This document shows, piece after piece, positions 17,116-26,264 of a stretch of 64,000 nt of DNA. Position 1 is the stretch's first letter; each line of letters begins with the position of its first letter. The stretch covers positions 62,001 to 126,000 of the forward strand of contig CANNCW010000002.1 in the NCBI GenBank assembly GCA_947503345.1. Direction: 5' to 3'. Source of the DNA: an uncultured Kangiella sp. GTDB taxonomy: Bacteria > Pseudomonadota > Gammaproteobacteria > Enterobacterales > Kangiellaceae. Below the pieces are notes generated by a model, which saw nothing but the letters and a program-made list of their open reading frames with translations, ran no database searches and was not told where the DNA came from. The position numbers were made by a program, and so were the translations under genes.

Positions 17116-17652
17116 TAACTTTTTAAAGTCTGAAGACATGCTTTTTTCCCCAAACCAAATTTTAAAATATAAGCTTTCACAATCATCATTTTTAAATTGT
17201 GATAATGGTTTGCCATTTAAATATAAATCTAAGCCCTTTTCTTTAATTTTAAATAGATCATAAAAATCACCATCATTAACGTCTACGTAAGCGTTGTTTA
17301 TATCTAGGTATTGGCGAAAGCACAGTTTATGCTGTTTGTTGGTCAGGTTGTATTTTAAGTACTCCTCTGCCCCCTCTTTAAACTGTTTGCCTGTCACTTT
17401 TCGCAAGTAATGAAAACGTAAAAGCTTTTCAGAATCGTCAAATACGTTTATTTTCTTAGGACAATCTTTATAATATATTCCGACATCTACTATGTCGAAA
17501 AAAAGAGCTTTGGTGATCAGTTGCTGTTTGCATAACTTAAACCCATCGCCAGATTGATGTGTTATTTCAGCTGGCAGTTTTTCTTGATCAGCAACTAGAC
17601 TAGACGAAGAAAATCCAAATATGCATATTATAGATAGAACTAAGCTTTTCAT
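17104..17652 (-). CDS. Exported chalcone-isomerase-like protein
   Basis: A 182-residue protein with an N-terminal signal peptide (cleavage probably near VADQ, about residue 22). The body resembles bacterial chalcone-isomerase-like proteins: conserved Lys/Phe-rich strands and the C-terminal pattern SLYFKIWFGEKSMSSDFKKLL. Four Cys are present in the mature part. Bacterial members have no proven isomerase activity; many occur in the same type of lipid cluster as DUF1365 and CFA-like genes. It overlaps the NTF2-like gene start by four bases and phr tail-to-tail by 12. Confidence 0.7.
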   Translation of the reverse strand: MKSLVLSIICIFGFSSSSLVADQEKLPAEITHQSGDGFKLCKQQLITKALFFDIVDVGIYYKDCPKKINVFDDSEKLLRFHYLRKVTGKQFKEGAEEYLKYNLTNKQHKLCFRQYLDINNAYVDVNDGDFYDLFKIKEKGLDLYLNGKPLSQFKNDDCESLYFKIWFGEKSMSSDFKKLLSQ

Positions 17653-18203
17653 AATCCTGACTTTATTTTGGTGACTATATAGCCCACTATCGGTAGGTGC
17701 TGGTAAAACCCTTCAGCACCATCCCAGTAATCTTGATGTAAAATAACCTTGCCCTCAGCGTTAAACCTTATTTGTGTCATGCCAATTGAGCGTGAATCCA
17801 CTTCTCTTCCTTTGGCCGTGAATTTCATGTGCATTACCCAACGAAGATAATAGTCTGTCTCGCTTTTACTTACATCTAATATATCTACAGTAGTCAAATC
17901 CACCTCTTGTGCAGTAGATTTTAAATATTTAGCAAGATCGTTTCTATTTCGAAAGGTCTTGAAAGTGTCATTAAAATAAAATTCATCTGCGTAGAGTTGG
18001 TTTATTACAATATCCGTTGTTCCTTGTTTAAAATCTCCAAAAAGCGTTAAAAACTTTGCAGCAGGGTCCGAAACTCTTACGCTAGGTGGTATGGTATCGA
18101 TTATGCTCAAATAATTATTTACACGTTGATTTTTCATAGAGTGATTAGTGCTAGCGCACCCAGTTAGTATTGCTGATAGTATCAAGAAAGTAATTTTTTT
18201 CAT
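17649..18203 (-). CDS. NTF2/SnoaL-like lipoprotein
   Basis: A 184-residue protein with a lipobox LTGC at about residues 13-16, so it is predicted to be a lipoprotein. The mature domain has the NTF2-like alpha+beta layout (an FGDFKQGTTDIVINQLYADEFYFNDTF-like opening), as in SnoaL-type small-ligand pockets. It is the first gene of a two-gene unit with the chalcone-isomerase-like protein (ATGA overlap) and is divergent from the desaturase operon. Proteins of this type recur with DUF1365/CFA gene sets. The ligand is unknown. Confidence 0.7.
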   Translation of the reverse strand: MKKITFLILSAILTGCASTNHSMKNQRVNNYLSIIDTIPPSVRVSDPAAKFLTLFGDFKQGTTDIVINQLYADEFYFNDTFKTFRNRNDLAKYLKSTAQEVDLTTVDILDVSKSETDYYLRWVMHMKFTAKGREVDSRSIGMTQIRFNAEGKVILHQDYWDGAEGFYQHLPIVGYIVTKIKSGL

Positions 18204-18319
18204 TTTTTTATCTTAATTAGTTTATGGTCAATATTTTGTGAAGGAAATATATTGATTTTTCACAGCAAATTCACGCTTTCCGAAATAATATCACCCTAAA
18301 TTAAAATAGATTCATTTAC

Positions 18320-19231
18320 ATGAAAATAAAGCATTGGTTCGATAACTCAAATGTAGATACAGCCTGTAAAAGCACTTTAAAAGCTAACGAGATAGACTGG
18401 CCTCGTGTCATCCCTTTTATCTGTTTACATCTTGCTTGTTTTTTTGCCTTTGTTACCGGGGTTAGCTGGACAGCTGTTATTGTTTGCATCTTATCCTACT
18501 TCGTTCGGATGTTTGCAATTACAGCCTTTTACCATAGGTATTTTTCTCACAAAACATTTAAAACCTCCCGTGTGATGCAAGCAATTTTTGCTTTTATTGG
18601 TGCAAGCTCGACTCAAAGAGGACCTTTATGGTGGGCAGCACATCATAGACACCACCACATTCATTCAGATACTCAAGATGATGCCCATTCTCCCCGGAAT
18701 GGATTTTTGCAAAGCCATATGACTTGGTTCTTAAACAAAAAGCACTTCCCTACCCATTATCAAAGAGTAAAAGATCTCAATCGCTACCCTGAACTGAGGT
18801 TTATCGATCGGTACGACATCGTTCCGCCAATATTTTTTGCGGTTTTGATTTTTGGAATTGGAATATTTTTGGAGATACAGCATCCTGATTTGGGAGCTAC
18901 CAAATGGCAAATTTTAATTTGGGGTTTCTTTATATCCACCATATTGTTATCTCACGTCACATTTTGTATTAACTCTTTAGCTCATAAGATCGGGACTCAA
19001 CCTTTTGAAACTAATGATGATAGCAGGAACAACTTCGTATTAGCTATTTTAACTTTAGGTGAAGGATGGCATAACAATCATCACAAATACCCAGGTTCTG
19101 TTAAGCAAGGATTAAACTGGTGGCAACTAGATATTAGTTATTACATTCTAAAGTTTTTTGAAAAGTTGGGGCTAGTATGGGAGTTACGTTACGCAAAATA
19201 TGATAATAAATCCACAGGGGATGCAGTATGA
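18320..19231 (+). CDS. Acyl-CoA/acyl-lipid fatty acid desaturase
   Basis: A 303-residue membrane di-iron desaturase of the DesC/OLE1 type. The three histidine boxes are HRYFSH (72-77), HHRHHH (108-113) and HNNHH (251-255), with four hydrophobic segments between them. Such enzymes introduce a cis double bond, usually delta-9, in fatty acyl chains using O2. It is the first gene of the eight-gene lipid operon and overlaps the flavin oxidoreductase gene by four bases. It would supply the unsaturated acyl chains that the two downstream CFA-type methyltransferases act on. No strong ribosome site is visible before the ATG. Confidence 0.92.
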   Translation: MKIKHWFDNSNVDTACKSTLKANEIDWPRVIPFICLHLACFFAFVTGVSWTAVIVCILSYFVRMFAITAFYHRYFSHKTFKTSRVMQAIFAFIGASSTQRGPLWWAAHHRHHHIHSDTQDDAHSPRNGFLQSHMTWFLNKKHFPTHYQRVKDLNRYPELRFIDRYDIVPPIFFAVLIFGIGIFLEIQHPDLGATKWQILIWGFFISTILLSHVTFCINSLAHKIGTQPFETNDDSRNNFVLAILTLGEGWHNNHHKYPGSVKQGLNWWQLDISYYILKFFEKLGLVWELRYAKYDNKSTGDAV

Positions 19232-20475
19232 GAGTTGCCATTATTGGAAGCGGCATTTCTGGAATAAGTGCAGCAGATTGCTTATCAGAAAAGCATGAAG
19301 TTACTCTTTTTGAGGCAAATCAAGCTATTGGTGGCCACGCTGATACCCAGCAGGTTGAAATTGATGGCGAATTAATTTCTGTGGATACTGGGTTTATCGT
19401 TTTTAATCCTGATAACTACCCTACTTTTATGGAGTTGCTAACAAAGTATGGTGTTAAGTTTAAAGATAGTGACATGAGTTTTGCGGTAAGTGATCGGATA
19501 ACTGGTCTTGAATATAATGCTGCCAGTCTTAACCAACTTTTCTGTCAGAGAAAAAACATTATAAGTCCCAAATTCTATAGAATGATCTATGATATTTTTA
19601 GATTTTACAAAGAAGCAAAATCATTATTAAACTCTAGCGCAACCATCTCTTTAGGTGATTATCTACAACAACACAATTATTCCGATATTTTTATTCAACA
19701 GCATATCATACCTATGACTTGCGCTTTATGGTCAGGTGATACCAAAACCATTTTTAATTTCCCTGCGAAATTCCTAGTGGCATTCATGAGTAACCATAAA
19801 ATGATGCAAGCATTTAATCGCCCTATCTGGAAAACCATTTCAGGAGGCTCAAGAAATTATTTAAACGCAATTGAAAATCAATGCCAATTTGCTATTAAAA
19901 CTAATACACCCGTATTATCGGTGGAGCGATATGATGATAATGTGACGTTGAATTTTAATGATGGTTCAGAGGCTTTTGATAAGGTTGTTTTTGCATGCCA
20001 TAGTGATCAGGCATTGAGGTTGCTAGAGTCTCCGACTAAGGAGGAAAGATTAGTATTGGGCGACATTGAATATCAGGCCAATACAATTTGTCTGCATCGT
20101 GATATGAGCGTTCTGCCTGCTAATAAAAATGCTTGGGCAAGCTGGAGTGTATTAATTGATGATAATAGTGCAAAGCAATGCACCGTGAGTTATTACATGA
20201 ATTTACTGCAATCATTACAAACTAATACTCCTGTTATTGTCAGCTTAAATATGCAGCATTTAATTAATCCAGACCTTATTTGGAAAACAGTGGAGTATCA
20301 TCATCCTGTTTATAACGAAAAAACCATAAACGCACAAAATAACAGGCATTTATTGCAAGGCAAAATGAACACCTACTTTAGCGGCGCTTACTGGGGTTGG
20401 GGCTTTCATGAAGACGGAGCTCGTAGTGGTAAAGAAGCGGCACAACAGCTAATAGAGGATCTGGTCAATGCTTGA
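19228..20475 (+). CDS. FAD-dependent amine-oxidase-like protein of lipid cluster
   Basis: A 415-residue flavoprotein. The dinucleotide-binding motif GSGISG is at residues 7-12, followed by an acidic residue ending the second strand (LFEA) and GGHADT, as in NAD(P)-binding amine-oxidase-like proteins. The C-terminus FSGAYWGWGFHEDGARSG is the typical FAD-contact region. Homologues occur beside DUF1365 and CFA-like genes; in Rhodobacter sphaeroides a comparable pair is linked to furan fatty acid formation. Here it overlaps both neighbours, so a role in oxidising or desaturating a modified acyl chain is plausible but not proven. Confidence 0.85.
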   Translation: MRVAIIGSGISGISAADCLSEKHEVTLFEANQAIGGHADTQQVEIDGELISVDTGFIVFNPDNYPTFMELLTKYGVKFKDSDMSFAVSDRITGLEYNAASLNQLFCQRKNIISPKFYRMIYDIFRFYKEAKSLLNSSATISLGDYLQQHNYSDIFIQQHIIPMTCALWSGDTKTIFNFPAKFLVAFMSNHKMMQAFNRPIWKTISGGSRNYLNAIENQCQFAIKTNTPVLSVERYDDNVTLNFNDGSEAFDKVVFACHSDQALRLLESPTKEERLVLGDIEYQANTICLHRDMSVLPANKNAWASWSVLIDDNSAKQCTVSYYMNLLQSLQTNTPVIVSLNMQHLINPDLIWKTVEYHHPVYNEKTINAQNNRHLLQGKMNTYFSGAYWGWGFHEDGARSGKEAAQQLIEDLVNA

Positions 20476-21265
20476 GCAGGGCTTTTTATTAGGTGATATT
20501 CGACACCATCGTTATATTCCTAAAAAGCACATGTTTAGATATAACATGTATTGGTCCTTGTTAGACTTAGATAAGCTTAATGAAAATGCTGATAGATATC
20601 GTTTCTTTTCCAATGAAACTTGGAATCTACTATCTTATAGAAAGCAAGACTTTATTGGAGCTGGCAAGCAACAAACAAAAGATTCTGTATTAAATTTTCT
20701 ATCGAAAGAAACAAACAAAGCCTTCGATGGCAAAGTGTTTATTTTATCGCATCTTCGTTTTCTGGGTTTCAATTTCAATTCTGTGAGTTTTTATTTTTGC
20801 ATTGATAAACAAGGTGAGCTTCAATATATAATTTCAGAAATTACCAATACCCCTTGGGGCGAAAGGCATGCCTACCTCCATTCATGTGAAAAGTCATTAA
20901 GCCGTTCAGGTTGCTGCATATTCAATTTTTCTAAAAATTTCCACATTTCTCCTTTTGTTTCTATGGATATGAATTACCAGTGGCTATTTAAAATAACAAA
21001 TTCTAATATGCGAATTCATATGAAAGTCACCAAAAAAAACAAGGAAAAAAATGATCCTCTAAAAGTTCTTGACGTAACATTCACGGGCAAGCACCTACCC
21101 TTAACACAAGCTAATATATCAAAATTAATTTTTAAAAACCCTTTTCAGCCCTTAAAAATGATTTTTGGCATTTATTGGCAAGCATTAAGGTTGTGGTTTA
21201 AGAAAGTGCCTTTTTATTCCCATCCAAAATATGAAAACGCAAAAAGCAATCAAGATAATTTGTAA
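20468..21265 (+). CDS. DUF1365 family protein
   Basis: A 265-residue DUF1365 protein, recognised by its start (LLGDIRHHRYIPKKHMFRY), the internal FLGFNFNSVSFYFC and the EITNTPWGERHAY block. It has no membrane segment or signal peptide. Family function is unsettled; it is a constant partner of the flavin oxidoreductase and CFA-type methyltransferase in lipid-modification clusters and has been implicated in furan fatty acid formation in alphaproteobacteria. Here it overlaps the preceding gene by eight bases and is followed after 23 bp by the methyltransferase. Confidence 0.88.
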   Translation: MLEQGFLLGDIRHHRYIPKKHMFRYNMYWSLLDLDKLNENADRYRFFSNETWNLLSYRKQDFIGAGKQQTKDSVLNFLSKETNKAFDGKVFILSHLRFLGFNFNSVSFYFCIDKQGELQYIISEITNTPWGERHAYLHSCEKSLSRSGCCIFNFSKNFHISPFVSMDMNYQWLFKITNSNMRIHMKVTKKNKEKNDPLKVLDVTFTGKHLPLTQANISKLIFKNPFQPLKMIFGIYWQALRLWFKKVPFYSHPKYENAKSNQDNL

Positions 21266-21288
21266 ATCTGTACCTAAGGGAGTTCATA

Positions 21289-22557
21289 GTGAACAAAGTA
21301 ACTGCTGTCGATAGTTCGATGAATAAAAATACTAATAAAATGAATCGATTCGTGCGAAAGAAAGTAATCCAGCAACTATCAAAGCTGACATCTGGAAAGT
21401 TAATTATTCAAGATCCACTTGAAAAGATATCATTGGGCAGAACAACCCAATCAAACTCAACTGTGACTATCATGGTAGATGATCTTGACTTTTATAATCA
21501 AATCGCGATGCATGGTAGCATCGGTGCTGCAGAATCATACATGGCCGGACAGTGGAGAACCGAAAATCTCACTGCTCTAGTTCGACTCTTGGTACGTAAT
21601 AGAGAACTGTTAGATGACATGGAAGGCGGTTTTGCTTGGATTAAAAATAGTATTCTTAAACTATGGCATTCTTTCAATAGAAATAACGTTAAAGGTAGTC
21701 AGAAAAACATCGCTGCCCACTATGATTTGGGCAATGACTTTTTTAGTCTGTTTCTAGATAAGCATTTAATGTACTCGTCTGCTATCTATACTCCAGAAGC
21801 TACTAATTTGGAAGAAGCTTCAGAACTTAAATTGAAAACTATTTGTGAAAAACTACAACTTTCTGAGCATGACCATCTGTTAGAAATAGGAACCGGATGG
21901 GGAGGTTTTGCGATATATGCTGCCACCAATTATGGGTGCAAAGTCACTACTACGACAATTTCGGAGCAGCAGTATCAATATACTAAAAACAAAATCCATC
22001 AACTGGGCTTGGAAGATAAAATCACTTTGCTTAAAAAGGATTATAGGAAACTGACAGGCGTTTATGACAAATTGGTTTCTATTGAAATGATAGAAGCCGT
22101 AGGTCATCACTATTTAGATACCTATTTAGAGAAGTGCAACGCCCTACTCAAACCCGAGGGCCTGGCTTTAATACAGGCAATTACAATCGAAGATCATCGC
22201 TATGAACAAGCCCTATCTTCAGTAGATTTTATAAAGCGTTATATCTTCCCTGGAAGCTTTATTCCATCTGTATCGGCTATTGTTAACAGCATGAAGCTAT
22301 CCGGTGATTTCAGGTTAATCAATTTGGAAGATTTTGGTGAAAGCTACGCCAAAACTTTACGTGATTGGCGTTTAGCTTTTTTCGACAATGTAAGTAAGGT
22401 TCGTGAGCAAGGCTTTGACGAGTCTTTTATTCGCATGTGGGAGTTTTATCTATGTTACTGCGAAGGTGGTTTTATAGAAAAGGCCATTAGCGATGTACAC
22501 TTATTGATTGCAAAGCCTTCAAATCAAAGAGAACAATGGTTATCTCTATCATGCTAA
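21289..22557 (+). CDS. Cyclopropane-fatty-acyl-phospholipid synthase-like methyltransferase 1
   Basis: A 422-residue SAM-dependent methyltransferase of the CFA synthase/mycolic acid cyclopropane synthase family. An N-terminal lipid-binding domain (about 35-130) precedes NIAAHYDLGNDFF and the SAM loop LEIGTGWGG near 198-206, then SIEMIEAVGHHY and RYIFPGSFIPS. The start is GTG at 21289, supported by AAGGGAG six bases upstream. It differs from the second copy in this operon in length and in the region after motif I. It transfers a methyl or methylene group to an unsaturated acyl chain; the product type (cyclopropane, methyl branch or furan precursor) cannot be read from sequence. Confidence 0.88.
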   Translation: MNKVTAVDSSMNKNTNKMNRFVRKKVIQQLSKLTSGKLIIQDPLEKISLGRTTQSNSTVTIMVDDLDFYNQIAMHGSIGAAESYMAGQWRTENLTALVRLLVRNRELLDDMEGGFAWIKNSILKLWHSFNRNNVKGSQKNIAAHYDLGNDFFSLFLDKHLMYSSAIYTPEATNLEEASELKLKTICEKLQLSEHDHLLEIGTGWGGFAIYAATNYGCKVTTTTISEQQYQYTKNKIHQLGLEDKITLLKKDYRKLTGVYDKLVSIEMIEAVGHHYLDTYLEKCNALLKPEGLALIQAITIEDHRYEQALSSVDFIKRYIFPGSFIPSVSAIVNSMKLSGDFRLINLEDFGESYAKTLRDWRLAFFDNVSKVREQGFDESFIRMWEFYLCYCEGGFIEKAISDVHLLIAKPSNQREQWLSLSC

Positions 22558-23102
22558 ATAGAGTTAACTTTAAAGCAACAATAAATTTTGTTTTGTTTCA
22601 AGCCATTTGGTTTGCTTGTATTTTAGGTGCGGCAAATAGTCAAATGTTAAGTTCATGGATATTATTTATTACTTTCATGTATTTTCAAACGTGCAAGATC
22701 AATAGACACACAAATGATCTTCTATTCGTAACCATTTTACTTCCGTTAGGTATCATTATTGATAGTCTATGGGCCTTTAATGGATTGATAGAATATAAAG
22801 TCGGCTATCCATCTACATCTTTCTCACCTTATTGGATTGCAATATTATGGATAACATTTGCTTTGTCTTTAAATCATTCTCTGAAGTGGATTTTCAAGTA
22901 CCCAAAACTAGCTTTAATATTTGGCATGTTTGGAGGTCCTTTATCCTACTTGGGAGCAGAACGACTTGGAGCCATTGTTATTAATCACCCTTCATTGACA
23001 CTTTCTTTACTAGCAATAAGTTGGCTCATGGTGATACTGATGATTTTGTTTGTTCATAAGCGAATAAATAATAGATCGATGGAGTCTATACAGCATGCTT
23101 AA
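22536..23102 (+). CDS. DUF2878 membrane protein
   Basis: A 188-residue protein with about five or six hydrophobic segments and few charged residues, matching the DUF2878 family that recurs in this type of cluster. The start at 22536 overlaps the methyltransferase end by 22 bases and has a GAGA ribosome site; an in-frame ATG at 22551 is an alternative. A membrane role supporting lipid modification is inferred only from neighbours. Confidence 0.75.
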   Translation: MVISIMLNRVNFKATINFVLFQAIWFACILGAANSQMLSSWILFITFMYFQTCKINRHTNDLLFVTILLPLGIIIDSLWAFNGLIEYKVGYPSTSFSPYWIAILWITFALSLNHSLKWIFKYPKLALIFGMFGGPLSYLGAERLGAIVINHPSLTLSLLAISWLMVILMILFVHKRINNRSMESIQHA

Positions 23103-23925
23103 GAATTTTCTCATACAACCTCTGAACTTAGGGCTTATGCTTTGTTTAGTCGTTCAAGCTTGCGCTTGGTTATGGCAAGTAAAATTTAAAAATACAGACA
23201 TTATAGATATTTGCTGGTCTTTGATGATTGTTGTGTGCGGCTTAATCTATTATATGTCATCTGAGGTAATAGGATTTCACTCAGCCATTATTCTTACTAT
23301 ACCTGTTTTATGGTATTCGCGTCTTACTTGGCATTTAATACTAAGGTTTAACCTTCAACATGAAGATGGTCGTTACAAAGCATTAAGAGCGCATTGGAGA
23401 AAATCAGGAGCACATGTTGCACAGGCTAAATTTTTTCTATTTTTCTTGTTTCAAGGATTTCTTGCCTGGCTATTTAGTTATCCCGCTTACATCATTTCAA
23501 ACCTCCAAGAGTCGTTTTCTATATTTGACTTGATAGGACTAGTAATTTTATTAATGTCTTTTATCGGTGTAACTGTGTCCGATCGACAATTAGCCCATTA
23601 TAAAAAAAATCCAGCGAATAAAGGCACGGTATGTACAGTCGGTTTATGGCGATACTCAAGGCACCCGAACTATTTTTTTGAATGGCTACACTGGTTTAGC
23701 TATCCCTTGTTCGGATTGAGCGCAGCGAACTTCTTTACATTGGATGGAATAATATTAATTGCATCGCCTTTTTTAATGCTTTTATTTTTACTTAAACTTA
23801 CTGGAATTCCATTTAATGAGGAGCAAAACATTCGTAGTAAAGGAAGCCGCTATCAAGAATACCAGAGAGTCACCAATATGTTTTTTTTAGGAAAACCTAA
23901 ATCTTTAGAGGAGTTATCATGGTAG
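23095..23925 (+). CDS. DUF1295 / steroid 5-alpha-reductase-like membrane protein
   Basis: A 276-residue integral membrane protein of the DUF1295 group, related to steroid 5-alpha reductases and isoprenylcysteine methyltransferases. Diagnostic C-terminal motifs are present: GLWRYSRHPNYFFEWLHW and the ending GIPFNEEQNIRSKGSRYQEYQ. Family enzymes reduce or methylate hydrophobic substrates in the membrane; this one could reduce a double bond in a lipid intermediate, by inference. It overlaps the DUF2878 gene by eight bases and the next by seven. Confidence 0.85.
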   Translation: MLKNFLIQPLNLGLMLCLVVQACAWLWQVKFKNTDIIDICWSLMIVVCGLIYYMSSEVIGFHSAIILTIPVLWYSRLTWHLILRFNLQHEDGRYKALRAHWRKSGAHVAQAKFFLFFLFQGFLAWLFSYPAYIISNLQESFSIFDLIGLVILLMSFIGVTVSDRQLAHYKKNPANKGTVCTVGLWRYSRHPNYFFEWLHWFSYPLFGLSAANFFTLDGIILIASPFLMLLFLLKLTGIPFNEEQNIRSKGSRYQEYQRVTNMFFLGKPKSLEELSW

Positions 23926-24953
23926 GACAAGCAATAAACCTTATAGAAAAAGGCTTAATGCCTGATACTATTATTAGAAGCGGAATCCGAAAGCTATGTA
24001 AGCAACGATTAACTGAAGAGTTTGCAGAGGATTGTGAAGCGCAGTCGGATAGATTTGATGAGTTTCTTCAAGAATTAAAGCAAAGCAAAATAGCTATTAA
24101 AACTGACCAAGCCAACAAGCAGCATTATGAAGTTCCAGCGGAGTTTTATCATTATGCCCTTGGTGAAAATTTGAAGTATAGCTGTGCTTTTTGGGGCAGT
24201 GAAACGGAGACATTAGAGCAAGCTGAAAAGCTTATGTTAGAACTCTATTGCAAGCGTGGGCAGTTCCGAGACGGACAAGAGATCCTAGAGCTGGGTTGTG
24301 GTTGGGGTTCACTGACGCTTTATTTAGCAAGCAAATATCCAAAAAGCAATATTACAGGCATTTCAAATTCCAACTCTCAAAGAAAGTATATTCTAAATCA
24401 AGCTGAAAAGCGCGGCTTAAATAATATAAATATTATCACCTGTGATATCAATGACTTTTCTGTCGACAATCAATTTGATCGAGTAGTATCAATAGAAATG
24501 TTCGAACACGTTAGAAATTACGAGCAACTACTTGCTAAAGTGAATAGTTGGCTCAAGGAGGATGGGAAATTATTTTTGCATATTTTTTGCCATCGTTATC
24601 TTATGTACCCGTTTGATGAAGATGGTGATGATAATTGGATGGGCAGGTATTTCTTTAGTGGTGGTCAAATGCCAGCCTCGGATACCTTTTTATACTTTCA
24701 ACAAAACCTTAATATACAAAAGCGCTGGTTATTAAATGGCAGTCATTATGAAAAAACATCAAATGCTTGGCTAAAAAATATGGACCGTCATAAAACGGAG
24801 ATAATGCCAATCTTCGAAAATTGTTATGGAAAAGATTTTGCTAAGCTTTGGTTTCAACGCTGGAGAATATTCTTTATGGCTTGCGCCGAGCTCTTCGGTT
24901 ATGCTGAGGGAAATGAATGGCTAGTTGCCCATTATTTATTTAATAAGCGATAG
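23919..24953 (+). CDS. CFA synthase-like methyltransferase 2
   Basis: A 344-residue class I SAM methyltransferase of the CFA/coclaurine N-methyltransferase-like branch. Motif I is LELGCGWGS at about 123-131, followed by ITGISNSNSQR, VSIEMFEHVRNYE and HIFCHRYLMYPF. It lacks the long N-terminal extension seen in the first copy. A strong GAGGAG ribosome site lies five bases before the ATG. Two divergent CFA-type enzymes in one operon suggest two sequential or alternative methyl transfers to acyl chains. The true acceptor could also be a non-lipid small molecule. Confidence 0.85.
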   Translation: MVGQAINLIEKGLMPDTIIRSGIRKLCKQRLTEEFAEDCEAQSDRFDEFLQELKQSKIAIKTDQANKQHYEVPAEFYHYALGENLKYSCAFWGSETETLEQAEKLMLELYCKRGQFRDGQEILELGCGWGSLTLYLASKYPKSNITGISNSNSQRKYILNQAEKRGLNNINIITCDINDFSVDNQFDRVVSIEMFEHVRNYEQLLAKVNSWLKEDGKLFLHIFCHRYLMYPFDEDGDDNWMGRYFFSGGQMPASDTFLYFQQNLNIQKRWLLNGSHYEKTSNAWLKNMDRHKTEIMPIFENCYGKDFAKLWFQRWRIFFMACAELFGYAEGNEWLVAHYLFNKR

Positions 24954-24957
24954 CGTT

Positions 24958-26250
24958 ATGCAAAAACAAGCTTCAGGTATTCAGCGAAAACTAGTAAAAG
25001 TTATGGCGATTCAACTAGGGTTGATTAGCCTGGTAACTTTACTTAGTGTTTATGGTGCTGCAAAAGTAGTAGAAAACGTATTGATTAAAGAAGCTTTGGA
25101 GGGTGAAGCTCAATTCTTTTGGCAACATTATGAAAAAGACAGTCAGTTCAAATTACCCAAAACCTTAAATCTAACAGGTTATTTGATGGATACCGTTAGC
25201 AATAACGCTATTGGTATTCCGAGTGAGATCGCTGCCATGCCTGTCGGATATCGACGGGCAGATATTGAGGGTACACAACCACTGGTTCATGTTTCTGAAA
25301 AATTTAATAAACGCCTATATTTGGTATTTAAAGAAGGACAAGTTTCGCGTTTAGCGCTTTATTTCGGCATTGCCCCTTTAGCCTTTGTTTTACTTATAAT
25401 TTATTTGCCCGCCTGGGTAAGCTATATGCTTTCTAAACGCGCTGTATCCCCTATAGTTAAGCTCTCAAAACTTATTGAGCAAACAAAAATCTCTGAAAAG
25501 TCTGATATACATTTGAATTTTTCTGCGATTGAAAAAAATGCTAATTCAGAAGTGCTAACTCTCCTAGGAGCGTTTGAACAATACGCTAGTGAAGTTGAAC
25601 AGTATGTGCAAAGAGAAAACAATTTTACCCGCTATGCCAGTCATGAGTTACGAACTCCACTTGCGGTGTTAAAAGGCTCTATATCGTTACTATCAAAACA
25701 TCAATTATCTGAGCAACAAAAACGTATCGTTTCAAGAATGAAGCCAATGATACTTGAGATGGAAGAATTACTAGAAGCTTTATTGTTGCTATCTAGAAAT
25801 CAAAAACCGGTAATCTCAGAAGAACCCATATCAATTGCTTTACTTGCAGAACAGCAATTAACGCAAATTGAAAGGCTATTTGAAGATAAAGCCATTGAAA
25901 CAACTGTTCATTGCCCTTCTCAGTTTAAATTAAGAGTTCCTGAGCGATTATTGACTATATGTATAAACAATATTCTTATGAATGCTTTTAATTATACTGA
26001 TAGCGGTGAAATTAGAGTAGAGATAGATAGTAATAGAATTTCGGTTTCTGACTCAGGTAAAGGCATCAACAAAGAAGCTTTAAACCGTATATTTGAGCCG
26101 TTCTTTAGAGCTGATCGTAAAGCAAATGATGTTAAAGGTTTTGGCTTGGGGCTTTCTATCGTGAAGAGAATTTGTGATCAGCTCAATTGGTCCGTCACTA
26201 TTTCAAGTGAATTAGAGAAAGGAACCACTGTGGTTTTATGTATTAATTAA
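24958..26250 (+). CDS. Sensor histidine kinase at end of lipid operon
   Basis: A 430-residue membrane sensor kinase. An N-terminal membrane helix (about 10-34), a short periplasmic sensor of roughly 100 residues and a second helix (about 140-165) precede a HAMP-like linker. The phospho-acceptor is H229 in YASHELRTP. The N box (NILMNAFNY) and G boxes (DSGKGI, GFGLGL) follow, so the ATPase domain is complete. I chose the ATG at 24958, four bases after the methyltransferase stop, over a TTG at 24925 inside that gene. The probable partner regulator converges on it 14 bp away. Confidence 0.9.
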   Translation: MQKQASGIQRKLVKVMAIQLGLISLVTLLSVYGAAKVVENVLIKEALEGEAQFFWQHYEKDSQFKLPKTLNLTGYLMDTVSNNAIGIPSEIAAMPVGYRRADIEGTQPLVHVSEKFNKRLYLVFKEGQVSRLALYFGIAPLAFVLLIIYLPAWVSYMLSKRAVSPIVKLSKLIEQTKISEKSDIHLNFSAIEKNANSEVLTLLGAFEQYASEVEQYVQRENNFTRYASHELRTPLAVLKGSISLLSKHQLSEQQKRIVSRMKPMILEMEELLEALLLLSRNQKPVISEEPISIALLAEQQLTQIERLFEDKAIETTVHCPSQFKLRVPERLLTICINNILMNAFNYTDSGEIRVEIDSNRISVSDSGKGINKEALNRIFEPFFRADRKANDVKGFGLGLSIVKRICDQLNWSVTISSELEKGTTVVLCIN

Positions 26251-26264
26251 GCCTTATAGGTGAG

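Noticed and set aside
18204..18319. ECF sigma (RpoE/ChrR-type) promoter between the NTF2-like gene and the desaturase
   Set aside because: I looked for a TGATCC-type -35 as known for singlet-oxygen regulons and found none; no convincing sigma-70 pair either.
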